Source: Nitrospirota bacterium (lineage in GTDB: Bacteria > Nitrospirota > Thermodesulfovibrionia > Thermodesulfovibrionales > UBA1546). From it: a DNA stretch of 36,505 bases. The translations under genes were made by a program, and so were the position numbers. Shown here one piece after another: positions 1-8,099 of the stretch (position 1 is its first letter; each line of letters opens with the position of its first letter). A model generated the notes under the pieces. That model was not told where the DNA came from. It was given only the letters and a program-made list of their open reading frames with translations, and made no database searches. Location: contig JACQXE010000057.1 in NCBI GenBank assembly GCA_016208915.1, positions 1-36,505 of the forward strand, given 5' to 3'.

Positions 1-85
1 ATTATGGCTTTGGGAGGCAGGGAACAGACTCCTTTAAGGGTTCCATGACCCAGGTGAAATGGAGTTCTCCTGCCTGTCCAACTTT

Positions 86-102
86 AACGGGTAAAACCCG
101 TT
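86..102. promoter_or_regulatory. 7-bp palindrome upstream of yefM-yoeB
   Basis: AACGGGT and ACCCGTT form a perfect inverted repeat with a 3-nt loop, about 40 bp before the antitoxin start. Such a site could be an autoregulatory operator for the antitoxin or a weak hairpin terminator for whatever lies to the left. A T/A-rich stretch follows it. The first 85 bases hold no recognisable gene. No direct evidence separates the two roles. Confidence 0.3.
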
Positions 103-143
103 TATATAAATCTTATAACACAAATTCTTAGTAGGAGGTTTTA

Positions 144-395
144 ATGAACACCATCACATATTCAGCCGCCCGCGCTAGTCTGGCAGAAGCAATGAAAAAG
201 GTATGCAAAGACCACGAGCCTGTAATAATCACCCGGCAGAAAGAAGACTCTGTAGTTATGCTCTCACTTGAAGATTTCACAGCCCTTGAGGAAACCGCAT
301 ATCTTTTGCGAGTGCCTAAAAACGCGAAGCGTCTTCTCGAATCCATCGCCGAGCTTGAGAGGGGCGGAGGCAAGGCCCGTAAACTCGCTGCATGA
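144..395 (+). CDS. yefM: YefM/Phd-family antitoxin
   Basis: This 83-residue protein is the antitoxin of a type II toxin-antitoxin pair. It should neutralise the adjacent YoeB-type ribonuclease and repress its own promoter. It begins with the family-typical N-terminus (MNTITYSAARASLAEAMKKV), followed by a VIITRQKEDSVVMLS segment and an LEDF...EETAYLL helix as in the Phd/YefM fold. A clear Shine-Dalgarno GGAGG lies just upstream of the ATG. The gene overlaps the toxin by 4 bp (ATGA), the usual coupled arrangement. It lies on the opposite strand to the neighbouring CRISPR operon and converges with it. The assignment rests on sequence resemblance and gene order. Confidence 0.9.
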   Translation: MNTITYSAARASLAEAMKKVCKDHEPVIITRQKEDSVVMLSLEDFTALEETAYLLRVPKNAKRLLESIAELERGGGKARKLAA

Positions 396-646
396 AACTC
401 ATCTTTTCCGGGCATGCGTGGGAGGACTACCTCTACTGGCAGGCAACAGATAAAAATATGCTCAAGCGTATAAACCGCCTTATTCATGAGATAATGCATG
501 ACCCCTTCACCGGCAGCGGCAAACCTGAGCCGCTCAAACATGGACTCTCCGGCTACTGGTCCCGGCGTATCAATGACGAGCACAGGATAGTCTACCGTCC
601 GGCTGAAGATGCAATCTTTATCGCTCAATTGCGCTATCACTATTGA
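392..646 (+). CDS. yoeB: YoeB-family toxin (ribosome-dependent mRNA interferase)
   Basis: The protein is 84 residues, the same length as E. coli YoeB. It keeps the catalytic positions known for that enzyme: E46, R65, and the C-terminal H83-Y84 (it ends RYHY). YoeB binds the 70S ribosome and cleaves mRNA at the A site when its antitoxin is degraded. Translation is coupled to yefM through an ATGA overlap. Nothing suggests inactivation. It is followed at once by a palindromic repeat element and then by the converging 3' end of the cas operon. Confidence 0.93.
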   Translation: MKLIFSGHAWEDYLYWQATDKNMLKRINRLIHEIMHDPFTGSGKPEPLKHGLSGYWSRRINDEHRIVYRPAEDAIFIAQLRYHY

Positions 647-683
647 TCCCACCTATCCTTTTATCGTCCAACAAATTGATTTT

Positions 684-784
684 GTCATTCTGGCTTGTCC
701 GGAATCCTTCCTCTTGTGTCATTCTGCACTTGATGCGGAATCCAGATTCTTTGCTTCATGGATTCCAGCCTGCGCGGGAATGAC
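684..784. repeat. MITE-like palindromic repeat (GTCATTC...GGGAATGAC type)
   Basis: A GTCATTCTGC...GGAATCCAG arm (718-745) is answered by an inverted ...GGATTCC...GGGAATGAC arm (about 758-784). A further partial arm starting GTCATTCTGG lies at 684-707. The same arms recur inside the element at 14005-14076. The sequence fills the gap between yoeB and cas4, and an apparent ORF across it is only translated repeat. Elements of this design are small non-autonomous repeats with no coding function. Confidence 0.75.
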
Positions 785-797
785 GACAACAAGTAAT

Positions 798-1421
798 TCA
801 TTCCTCCTCCATCACATTCATCAAATAATTACTCACATTCCTATTTGCCTTTGGAAGACAGAGATTCAACAGAGAACATTGCTTGCATTTTTTTGAATAC
901 TCAGCTTTCGGTGTAATCCCTGATGTTATAAGCTCGCGCACCTTCCTTGCCGCTTCCTTTGTCTCTCTCCTCAGCTTTTCATCAAAAACAACATCCTCCC
1001 TGCGCCTCGTCTGCCCGTAAAAAAGCGCGCCCTCTGGTATCTCAACATTGAGCATTTCTTCAAGACAGATCGCCTGGGCGCAAAGCTGCACCTTATCGCA
1101 ATCATCAATTTTAGGTTTCCCGCGCTTGTATTCCACAGGAAATGGAATCCATTTATCGCCGTGTTTGTGAAACTCAACAACATCTGCCTTGCCGATTAGT
1201 CCGAGCCTGAGCGAGCGCAAAGGTACGCTATAGTCGATACGGATATTCCCGCGTGATTCGAACTTGTTGCTATCTGCTTTGTCGTGCATAATCCTCCCTT
1301 CGGCAGTAAACAGGTTCTCACTCCAAGCCTGCTCAATATGGATCAGCGCACACTGCCTTTCGCAGTACATAAAGTGCTGCAAGGAAGAGAGTTGAATCAA
1401 ATCGTCTTCGGTGTATGGCAT
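798..1421 (-). CDS. cas4: Cas4, CRISPR-associated RecB-family exonuclease
   Basis: Cas4 is an iron-sulfur nuclease that normally works with Cas1-Cas2 to trim and orient new spacers. The four cluster cysteines are visible as C20 and the C-terminal C179, C182 and C188. The RecB-type nuclease residues are D80 (GKAD), E97-x-K99 (VEYKRG) and Q112. The 207-residue length fits the type I-C family. The start overlaps the cas7 stop by one base (TAATG). In most I-C operons cas1 and cas2 follow directly. Here a repeat element and a toxin-antitoxin pair lie there instead, so an apparently intact Cas4 has no adaptation partners in view. Confidence 0.93.
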   Translation of the reverse strand: MPYTEDDLIQLSSLQHFMYCERQCALIHIEQAWSENLFTAEGRIMHDKADSNKFESRGNIRIDYSVPLRSLRLGLIGKADVVEFHKHGDKWIPFPVEYKRGKPKIDDCDKVQLCAQAICLEEMLNVEIPEGALFYGQTRRREDVVFDEKLRRETKEAARKVRELITSGITPKAEYSKKCKQCSLLNLCLPKANRNVSNYLMNVMEEE

Positions 1422-2305
1422 TAAATCCTTTCTATGACAACACTGTTCGGATTAAATATTCCCGGCGTTAATCCAGAAAGGCTTTTAAGTTTGATTGAGT
1501 AATCCTCTATCTTCTTCGGGTTAGTTACTTCTTTTTTCGGCTCAATGCTCAATGACCGATGAACCACAGCAGAAGAATATTGTCCATGCTTGACGTTGTG
1601 CTGCCACCAGAATACTGCGACTACTTCCATACTTCCTTCGGGCCGCGCGGAAGAGACATCATTGTCAAACAAATGTTCAAGCGCGTTTTTTATGGCTTTA
1701 GCATCCTCATCGGCAAACCAAGTTTTTGAGGCAAGCTGTGGATTTATGGCACCGTATGTCACATAGACCCCATGATCAACCCGATGTTTCATGCCCATAG
1801 TATCTGATGCTTTCTTTGTCCCGTCTCCTTCACCGCTAACACTTTTTGTAATCTGTATACTCGAAATGCGATCGCTCACTGGTGCGATTGAAAAAGCAGG
1901 GTGTATCGAGACAGGACCTCTAATTCCAACAGAGACCCCTTCACCTTTCTTTTCGCTCCCATAGGCAAATACTTGACCAAATGCGCGAACATCGAGCCAT
2001 TTCTTGCATACGGCTTCGTAAAAAATTTTTGCATCTTTCCATTGCTCTTTCTTCAACGCTCCTTCGGCTCTCGCTCTAAGGCTGGGACAATCATCCAGTT
2101 TGTTATCATCGGATTGAACAAAAATGCTATGTCCTGCTTCCATCAAGCGGTTCCTGATTTTTCGTTTAATGCAAACATCGGACACCTCGCCCATGCTGTC
2201 ATAATTCGTTCTCGGACGATTACCATTTAACGGATCACCGTTAGGATTGGCATGTTTTACACTGAACACAACTGCAAAATCAATTTTGTTTTCCAACGTT
2301 TCCAT
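1421..2305 (-). CDS. cas7: Cas7 (Csd2), type I-C Cascade backbone
   Basis: At 294 residues this is the Csd2/Cas7 subunit that multimerises along the crRNA in the type I-C effector complex. It carries the hallmark N-terminal HANPNGDPL segment, followed by NRPRTNYDSMGEVSDVCIKR, typical of the family's RRM-like core. A strong Shine-Dalgarno (AAAGGAGG) precedes the ATG. It sits 14 nt after cas8c and is translationally coupled to cas4. There is no sign of frameshift or deletion. Confidence 0.95.
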   Translation of the reverse strand: METLENKIDFAVVFSVKHANPNGDPLNGNRPRTNYDSMGEVSDVCIKRKIRNRLMEAGHSIFVQSDDNKLDDCPSLRARAEGALKKEQWKDAKIFYEAVCKKWLDVRAFGQVFAYGSEKKGEGVSVGIRGPVSIHPAFSIAPVSDRISSIQITKSVSGEGDGTKKASDTMGMKHRVDHGVYVTYGAINPQLASKTWFADEDAKAIKNALEHLFDNDVSSARPEGSMEVVAVFWWQHNVKHGQYSSAVVHRSLSIEPKKEVTNPKKIEDYSIKLKSLSGLTPGIFNPNSVVIERI

Positions 2306-2319
2306 AAATAAGCCTCCTT

Positions 2320-4236
2320 TTATTGCTCGGTTTCAGTTGTTGATTCTTGTTCATTTTCATTTGTATTGATATTGCCCCTTGGCCTGAGCGCTTCTCGCTG
2401 ACAACTATAGGCAAGCAAAAATTCACCGCTGAGTTTTTTATCACTCATAAATTCCTCGGTGTCAAACATATTTTTTACTTCATCAATCATTGCTTGTCTT
2501 TTTTGTGACTGCGCTCCTAATCTCGCCTTGTAAGGCGAAAGAGAAAGCTCTAGGGTTCTCCAAGTGCTGCAAGGATGTTCAGCAAACCGCTGCATCAATC
2601 TGGCAGCATTTGTTTGTCGGTCTTCTCTTGCCTTATTCAAAGCCCATTGTTCTAAACTGTCTGCTAATGCTAATAACCTGCCGTACAAGTAATCTCGTGT
2701 TTTACGGCTTTCATCTAATGCCATACTGTAGCCCTCCTTTTCGTTACGTTTTCTAAAAAGCGCACAGGCGATACTGATTGTTTTATTCCATTCCCAACCC
2801 TCCATGCCTACCCGATTACATGCCCGACGAATCGCTGAATCAACAATATCATGCGGAATCTGCTGTCCATCAACAATGCAAGGCAACAGACGTTCAACCG
2901 TTGATTTCTTCAGCTTATCGTCAACCTTACTTCCATATGCCGCTTCAGCAATGTCTCGCAGTGCTGGTGCCCCTACAAATCGCAAGTACTTTCTCTTAGC
3001 TTTCTTATTATTCTTGTCTTCGATAGAACGATAGTCATGAACCCATGCACAGGTTTCGTGCCATTGCTCAACCCTTTTCAAGAAATCTGCTCCAGTTAAC
3101 TCACGATAAAAGGTTATGGCCATACGGCCCGGTGTTGCCGAGTCAAGCCCCATTACCACGATACCACTTGTGTCGCCCAATTCAGCCTTATATCCTGCTA
3201 TTTTTTTATTGAACTTGAGTGCGATATTTTGAGCGGTTGAAACAACATCTGAATCATCACTCACCAATTCTTCTTCTTCTCCTAGGACTGACAATGGGTC
3301 GGCAAGCGGGTCAGGAATTTCCTTGCCCGATGTAGCCCATGCGACAATAGCCTGATATCCACTTCGATATCCTTGCCTATTTATAAGCCAGCGTAACGCA
3401 CTGTGTGCCTTTTGAGTAATCTCAAAACCAACACCGCACGCTTGCTGTGCATCAGTAAATCTCCCGCGAAACGTAAATCCTGATGAGTCATTTGAAGAAA
3501 TCAATTTTGCTTTGTCGCCATCATTCCGCAGCTTAGCCGGATGTTGCTCTGCACCCAAAAGTTCTTTGCCTGTAACATAACAAAGAGATTTCCCCTGTTT
3601 AATGTTTGAGTAGTAGTTTATCCAGCTATCCCAAAGCGTTTTGTCTTCCCACCCTTTTGAACAGTTGTCATCGGGAGTCTCGACTTCCCAACGGATAAAA
3701 GCTTCGGACTGATCCTTAAGGACTTTAAAAACATCTGGGACATCCTTGCTTTTCTTATCAGGCTTTTCGATTAATTTTCCATCGTCACCTATAATTAAAA
3801 CCTTATTATCAATTAAATCTTTAATCACATGTCCTTTTTTTATGTACTCAAATACTGCAAGTGCTTTAGGATGCTGTTGCGACATGCACCATTTTCCAAG
3901 CTCTGATTCATACGTCGCAAAATATGAATCTTTGCTTACGCCATATTTAGCATAATCTTTTGCCACATACTGCAACTTATCGCACAAAGGATGTGGGGCT
4001 TCACCGCTCGTCCGACCACCAGAACTCTCAGTGCATGGAATAATCGTTCTTGCATCGTCTTTTGGAACAACTCTGGCTCTCTTAAAATTCCCTCGATGAT
4101 CAATAACAATTTCAATTTGGGCCTTGTTCGTTGTGTGACAAATTGGAAGAAGCGGCACCTCTTTTCCAGAGGAACCCATGCCAATCATTGACTGGCAATT
4201 CTCATAGGTCTCATAAAGTTTGTGTATCCAGCTCAT
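2320..4236 (-). CDS. cas8c: Cas8c (Csd1), type I-C large subunit
   Basis: This 638-residue protein matches the type I-C large subunit, which recognises the PAM and recruits Cas3. Supporting segments are the N-terminus MSWIHKLYETYENC, ..LCYVTGKE.., ..FTFRGRF.. and ..ALRWLINRQGYRSGYQAIVAWA... These resemble Csd1 proteins, where a tGkeq..HpaKlrn segment is usual (here ELLGAEQHPAKLRNDGDKAK). The C-terminal part should also supply the internally initiated small subunit (Cas11c) described in other I-C systems. I did not pin down its start here. It overlaps cas5d by 4 bp (ATGA). Confidence 0.93.
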   Translation of the reverse strand: MSWIHKLYETYENCQSMIGMGSSGKEVPLLPICHTTNKAQIEIVIDHRGNFKRARVVPKDDARTIIPCTESSGGRTSGEAPHPLCDKLQYVAKDYAKYGVSKDSYFATYESELGKWCMSQQHPKALAVFEYIKKGHVIKDLIDNKVLIIGDDGKLIEKPDKKSKDVPDVFKVLKDQSEAFIRWEVETPDDNCSKGWEDKTLWDSWINYYSNIKQGKSLCYVTGKELLGAEQHPAKLRNDGDKAKLISSNDSSGFTFRGRFTDAQQACGVGFEITQKAHSALRWLINRQGYRSGYQAIVAWATSGKEIPDPLADPLSVLGEEEELVSDDSDVVSTAQNIALKFNKKIAGYKAELGDTSGIVVMGLDSATPGRMAITFYRELTGADFLKRVEQWHETCAWVHDYRSIEDKNNKKAKRKYLRFVGAPALRDIAEAAYGSKVDDKLKKSTVERLLPCIVDGQQIPHDIVDSAIRRACNRVGMEGWEWNKTISIACALFRKRNEKEGYSMALDESRKTRDYLYGRLLALADSLEQWALNKAREDRQTNAARLMQRFAEHPCSTWRTLELSLSPYKARLGAQSQKRQAMIDEVKNMFDTEEFMSDKKLSGEFLLAYSCQREALRPRGNINTNENEQESTTETEQ

Positions 4237-4958
4237 TTTATAAAACCCCCTTCCGCTAATATATCCCGCAATGACTCTTCATCCAACCCAACAGATTCTG
4301 GAGGCTGAGCCTTCATTAGCCGCACATATTTTCTAATTGTACAATCCTCTGGACGGATGAAATTGACTTCGCCATTAACCATCTTCGGACGCCAAAATCG
4401 TGCAGAAAACTTATCTTTTTCTTTCTCATCAGGATAGTCGAAACCGTGAAACATCAGGTCGAATGCCATTTCGCCGTAATCATCGTATTCGCTCTTCCCC
4501 TCTCCAAACCTGCACGGCTCGACATACCCCTGACATTCCCGCGCACCCAGAAAAACATCTCTTCTTCCGCCCTTTTCTATCATCCGCTTGGCTACATAAA
4601 AATGTTTATTTTCGTTCCTATCTTTCGCCATATCCTCACGATTCAGGTTCCACTCAAAGTGCGCCTCAACTTGATACTCTAGATCGGCAAGATATGTATA
4701 TATCGCCAAAGAATTACCGCCACCATATTCAACAGGTTTTGTGCTCCGGGTCTGTGTCCTAATGCGTTTCATTACCCTCACCCTGTCGATAATCCAGACT
4801 ATAGTTGGCTTCCAATAAACCGAGCTTAATACACCCTTCAAGGCTTCATAAGTCGGGATGTGATAAGAACATTTCTCTCCGCCGATCTTTGTCAGCGGAT
4901 CTGTAAAGAGGGCATATTTCCCAAAAACTTTGAACTCAACTCTGTTTTCTTTTTCCAT
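4233..4958 (-). CDS. cas5d: Cas5d (Cas5c), pre-crRNA endoribonuclease of type I-C
   Basis: In type I-C systems Cas5d replaces Cas6 and cuts pre-crRNA at the repeat hairpin, then stays in Cascade. A Tyr and an adjacent Lys-His pair, equivalent to Y46, K116 and H117 of the Bacillus halodurans enzyme, are in register: Y48, K118 and H119 (NKHFYVAKR) counted from the ATG used here. A GTG two codons further upstream (4964) is possible, but the AGGAGG at 4964-4969 lies 5 nt before this ATG and overlaps that GTG, so the ATG is preferred. An active Cas5d implies that a cognate CRISPR array exists elsewhere in the genome. Confidence 0.94.
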   Translation of the reverse strand: MEKENRVEFKVFGKYALFTDPLTKIGGEKCSYHIPTYEALKGVLSSVYWKPTIVWIIDRVRVMKRIRTQTRSTKPVEYGGGNSLAIYTYLADLEYQVEAHFEWNLNREDMAKDRNENKHFYVAKRMIEKGGRRDVFLGARECQGYVEPCRFGEGKSEYDDYGEMAFDLMFHGFDYPDEKEKDKFSARFWRPKMVNGEVNFIRPEDCTIRKYVRLMKAQPPESVGLDEESLRDILAEGGFIK

Positions 4959-4974
4959 GAACACCTCCTTTTAA

Positions 4975-7455
4975 TCAAACATTCAACAAATCCATATCTT
5001 TAACCGGTATCTCGCTTAACCCGAATTCATCACTATAATATCTGCTATCGAGATACAAAACACCAGATCCTATCTGTGCTTCAAGTATTGCTCCCTGCTT
5101 TTGTAATTTTTCAAGGACATTTGGAAAGATATTAACGGAATATCGCTGAGCACGTCGAAGCAATTTGTACTGCTTATCAATTTTCATCACGGCACAAAGT
5201 TTATCGATAAGGTCTTTACCTTCTTTCCCATATGGCACAATAATTCCTCTGGCTACTGATTCGATTACATCAAATGACTTAGCAGCGGACATGAAAGCTT
5301 GCCTTAATGGAATTTCCGGTGCTTTATTATTAATGCGCACATACTCATCAACGGAAATCTTATTTGCCGAAAGCAGATTAAATAAATTGTCCTCACGCCT
5401 CACGGCTGACTTGGAGCTGACGGGATAATTCATCTCCTTAGCCCTTTGATAAAAATAATACTGATAATACTGCTCCATAGCCTCAGGACTTATGATGTTA
5501 TTCGCAAATCTTTTGGGATTATTTTTAAATTCATCCAGTAGTCGCTCGGTCTTCTCTTTTCCTATCCTTATATCGTCAAGCCTCTCTATATTTTCATCCG
5601 CCGGATTTATTATGTAAACCTCGCCCAATGCTGGATATTGCTCGTTATGGCGATTACATCTTCCCGCTGCCTGTGCGATAGAATCAAGCCCTGATAGAAA
5701 ACGAATGACTGAACCAAAAGAAATATCAACGCCTGCCTCAATAAGCTGAGTGCTGATACAAATAACAGGTTTGGGGTTTTTCGGATCAAGACATTTTTTT
5801 ACTTGTTTTAACACATCAAGTCTATGAGCAGGGCACATATGAGTGCTCAAGTGATACGTTTCTACATTGTCTATCTGCTTACATTGCTTGTAAAGCTCGC
5901 GCGCCGATGTCTTTGTATTCACTATCACTAAAACGCTGCCTGATTTAAGAACCTGTTGCCCTGCAAGCTCTTTTATCTCCTCAACTGTCCTGCCACCAAC
6001 TTTCGTTTTGTCGTAAATCTCAACACGCTTTATATCATCAAAAAACTTTCTCGCATCAGGAACCATTTGTTGTTCTGCGGTAATAGACAATGCCCTTGAT
6101 TTCGGCTCTATTTTATCTAAAAGCGGTTGAGTTGCCGTACAAAGCACAACTGTCGAACCGCAATTATTTATCAGGAAGTTCACAGCCATGTTGAATAATT
6201 GCACGCATTTTACTGGCAAGGTTTGTACCTCATCAAAAATAATCACCGCATTGGCAAGCTGATGCATCCTACGCGCCCCGCGCGTCCCTGAACCGAAAAG
6301 AGCCTCTAGTACCTGTACATTGGTTGTCAACACAACAGGGGCATCCCAATTTTCAGAAAGCACCTTTTGTCTTGCCGTCTCTTTATCGGGCATTAGATTA
6401 GAGTGGTGTTCCAATACAACACGATCCAGATATTTGCCTTTCTTGTCCTTTTTTTCTAAAACTTTGCGCATTTCTTCGGCGTTCTGGTCAATAATGGTGG
6501 TATAAGGCAGCACATAGATAATTCTGTCCATCTTGTGCTTTTCTGCATGATGCAAAGCGAATCTCAGGCTGGCAAGCGTCTTCCCTCCGCCAGTCGGGAC
6601 AGCCAGTTGATACAGACCTTTTGGCTTCTCAGAAAAGTCGTAACATGCTTGTGATATTTTCTGACGTTCGACATTAATTCCTTTTGCGTCAAAACTCCGT
6701 AGCTTTTCATTTAACCTTTTTATCAAGACAGACCAATCCTTATATTCCCCATAATTTCTCAGTTTAGCTAAGGTTAGTTCTTCAAAATCAGAAGTATTAA
6801 GTCTATCTGCATCAATGAGACAGCTAAAAAGAAACCGTACCAGAAGGCCACATTTGAAAGAAAGGGTTTCTTTAGAATCATGAGAAGATTTCAATGCCTT
6901 AAGCCTGGATACAAGACTTTGTAAAAACTCTTTCGAATGCAACCGACTTATTATACGCTCTCTCGCCTTATCGCTTAATTTTCCGAATACTTCATCAATA
7001 TGCGATTTTTCTTTCTCTTTGACCATGCGTTTTGAATAGGTATCTTTGCCGTCAGGAGAAATACAATCGATCAAGCCGGAATGATGCGAGGCTATACACA
7101 GCGATAGGATTTGAGCAGCAAATTTATTCTCTTTTCCCTTGAGAGATAATTCTCTATAGACAAGTTGTGCGCCAGCAGTAGAATGATCGACTTTCCCCTT
7201 TAATCCCGCCGCATCAACATAATCCTCTTCGTCAGGATTAATAAGACCTACGGCTGATTTAATATATTGCTCGAATTCCTTACTTGCCTTTCCGATGTCG
7301 TGTAAAAGCCCGACTACCTCGCCTTGCTCTTTCAGCCCGACCTTTGAAGCAAATTTGCCCGCTTGCTCCGACACTTCTTTGAGGTGTTTCGACAGACTTT
7401 GTATTATTCCGTCTTTTTCTCTGCGATGTGCAACATATTCAGTGTCACGAAACAT
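4975..7455 (-). CDS. cas3: Cas3 helicase-nuclease, type I-C
   Basis: This is an 826-residue fused HD nuclease and superfamily 2 helicase that degrades target DNA after Cascade binding. The HD domain shows H10, H52-D53 (LLHDIGK), D90-H91 and H124-H125 (SHHSG). Helicase motifs are Walker A PTGGGKT (287-293), a DEVQ box (408-411), CTATQP (439-444), and QLIEAGVDISF and AAGRCNRH further on. All catalytic motifs are present, so it should be active. A GGAAGG lies about 9 nt before the ATG. The start overlaps, in another frame, the end of a truncated Cas3-like HD fragment upstream. Confidence 0.95.
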   Translation of the reverse strand: MFRDTEYVAHRREKDGIIQSLSKHLKEVSEQAGKFASKVGLKEQGEVVGLLHDIGKASKEFEQYIKSAVGLINPDEEDYVDAAGLKGKVDHSTAGAQLVYRELSLKGKENKFAAQILSLCIASHHSGLIDCISPDGKDTYSKRMVKEKEKSHIDEVFGKLSDKARERIISRLHSKEFLQSLVSRLKALKSSHDSKETLSFKCGLLVRFLFSCLIDADRLNTSDFEELTLAKLRNYGEYKDWSVLIKRLNEKLRSFDAKGINVERQKISQACYDFSEKPKGLYQLAVPTGGGKTLASLRFALHHAEKHKMDRIIYVLPYTTIIDQNAEEMRKVLEKKDKKGKYLDRVVLEHHSNLMPDKETARQKVLSENWDAPVVLTTNVQVLEALFGSGTRGARRMHQLANAVIIFDEVQTLPVKCVQLFNMAVNFLINNCGSTVVLCTATQPLLDKIEPKSRALSITAEQQMVPDARKFFDDIKRVEIYDKTKVGGRTVEEIKELAGQQVLKSGSVLVIVNTKTSARELYKQCKQIDNVETYHLSTHMCPAHRLDVLKQVKKCLDPKNPKPVICISTQLIEAGVDISFGSVIRFLSGLDSIAQAAGRCNRHNEQYPALGEVYIINPADENIERLDDIRIGKEKTERLLDEFKNNPKRFANNIISPEAMEQYYQYYFYQRAKEMNYPVSSKSAVRREDNLFNLLSANKISVDEYVRINNKAPEIPLRQAFMSAAKSFDVIESVARGIIVPYGKEGKDLIDKLCAVMKIDKQYKLLRRAQRYSVNIFPNVLEKLQKQGAILEAQIGSGVLYLDSRYYSDEFGLSEIPVKDMDLLNV

Positions 7456-7642
7456 GATTTAAAGCCTTCCGGTGCAATTTCATAGCTAAGGACAACCCCG
7501 ATAGATAAGCCCATTCTCCCGAACCGAAGTCATCCGCAAATTTCTTCGCAAGCTCAGCAACATTACGCAGATGCTCCTCAAGCCGATGCCACTTATCAGG
7601 CGGCTTTCCTTCAACACTATGTGCGTAAAACTCTAAAGGCAC
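7445..7642 (-). pseudogene. Truncated Cas3-like HD-domain fragment at the head of the cas operon
   Basis: The first ~50 residues (starting MPLEFYAHSVEGKPPDKWHR, then EEHLRNVAELAKKFADDFG and EWAYLSGL) resemble the beginning of a Cas3 HD domain. Resemblance stops exactly where the HDxGK metal motif should follow. The tail is unrelated and the frame ends within the start of the intact cas3. The start is GTG with a GAGG upstream, so it still looks translatable. It differs in sequence from the intact Cas3 N-terminus, so it is more likely a relic of another cas3 lineage than a simple tandem duplication. Confidence 0.65.
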
Positions 7643-7678
7643 TTCTGCCCTCTTTCTTAAAAAGAATTTATTTTCAAA

Positions 7679-7744
7679 AGGATAATACGTATAGATAAAC
7701 TTTGCAAGAATTTCCTTGCAATTCCTATCAAAAACTGATAAAAA
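7679..7744. promoter_or_regulatory. Divergent promoter/operator candidate between cas operon and CMD-like gene
   Basis: TTGCAAG (7702-7708) and CTTGCAA (7715-7721) form a perfect inverted repeat with a 6-nt spacer. Each arm can serve as a -35 box. On the minus strand, TTGCAA is 17 nt from TATCCT (read at 7684-7679), towards cas3. On the plus strand, TTGCAA (7716-7721) is 17 nt from TAAAAA (7739-7744), towards the CMD-like gene. A second small palindrome, TATCA/TGATA, lies at 7726-7740. A single regulator could control both directions, but this is inferred from sequence alone. Confidence 0.35.
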
Positions 7745-7777
7745 TTTTCTTAGAACTACTTCATAAAGGAGGAAAAC

Positions 7778-8098
7778 ATGTCAAAATTACCTTTGCAGTA
7801 TATGAAAATCAAAAAGATGTTTAAAGGATATTCTGAAGCTGTTGAAAATCTTGGAAATGCGGCAAAAGAAGCAGGCCCGCTGAATGACAAGACCGCTCAC
7901 CTCATTCAACTGGCTGCTGCTGCCGCCATACGGTCAGAAGGCTCTGTTCATTCCCACACAAAAAGGGCTTTAGCAGCAGGAGCAAAACCTAAAGAAATCT
8001 ACCATGCAATCATCCTGCTGACAAGCACAATCGGATTTCCAACGGTCTCTGCTGCATTGAGCTGGGCTGAGGACATCATCAAGAAATACAAGAAGTGA
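7778..8098 (+). CDS. Carboxymuconolactone decarboxylase (AhpD-like) protein lacking the CxxC cysteines
   Basis: The 106-residue all-helical protein fits the CMD/AhpD-like family. It has the characteristic HTKRALAAGAKPKEIYHAI helix pair and a length typical of stand-alone members. Redox-active members have CxxC and a nearby His. Here the aligned positions read S53-E-G-S56, with H60 retained, so both cysteines are serines and peroxidase or disulfide chemistry is unlikely. A strong Shine-Dalgarno (AAAGGAGG) precedes the ATG. It is divergent from the cas operon and its stop lies one base from the converging TPR gene. Its substrate cannot be inferred. Confidence 0.8.
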   Translation: MSKLPLQYMKIKKMFKGYSEAVENLGNAAKEAGPLNDKTAHLIQLAAAAAIRSEGSVHSHTKRALAAGAKPKEIYHAIILLTSTIGFPTVSAALSWAEDIIKKYKK

Positions 8099-8099
8099 A

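Noticed and set aside
1-85. Short open stretches at the left edge
   Set aside because: Several inverted blocks (GGGTTCC/CATGACCC, GGAGTTCTCC) are present but I could not connect them to a known gene or element.
609-896. 95-codon plus-strand ORF downstream of yoeB
   Set aside because: It is translated MITE-like repeat and the antisense of cas4; there is no ribosome-binding site or protein resemblance.
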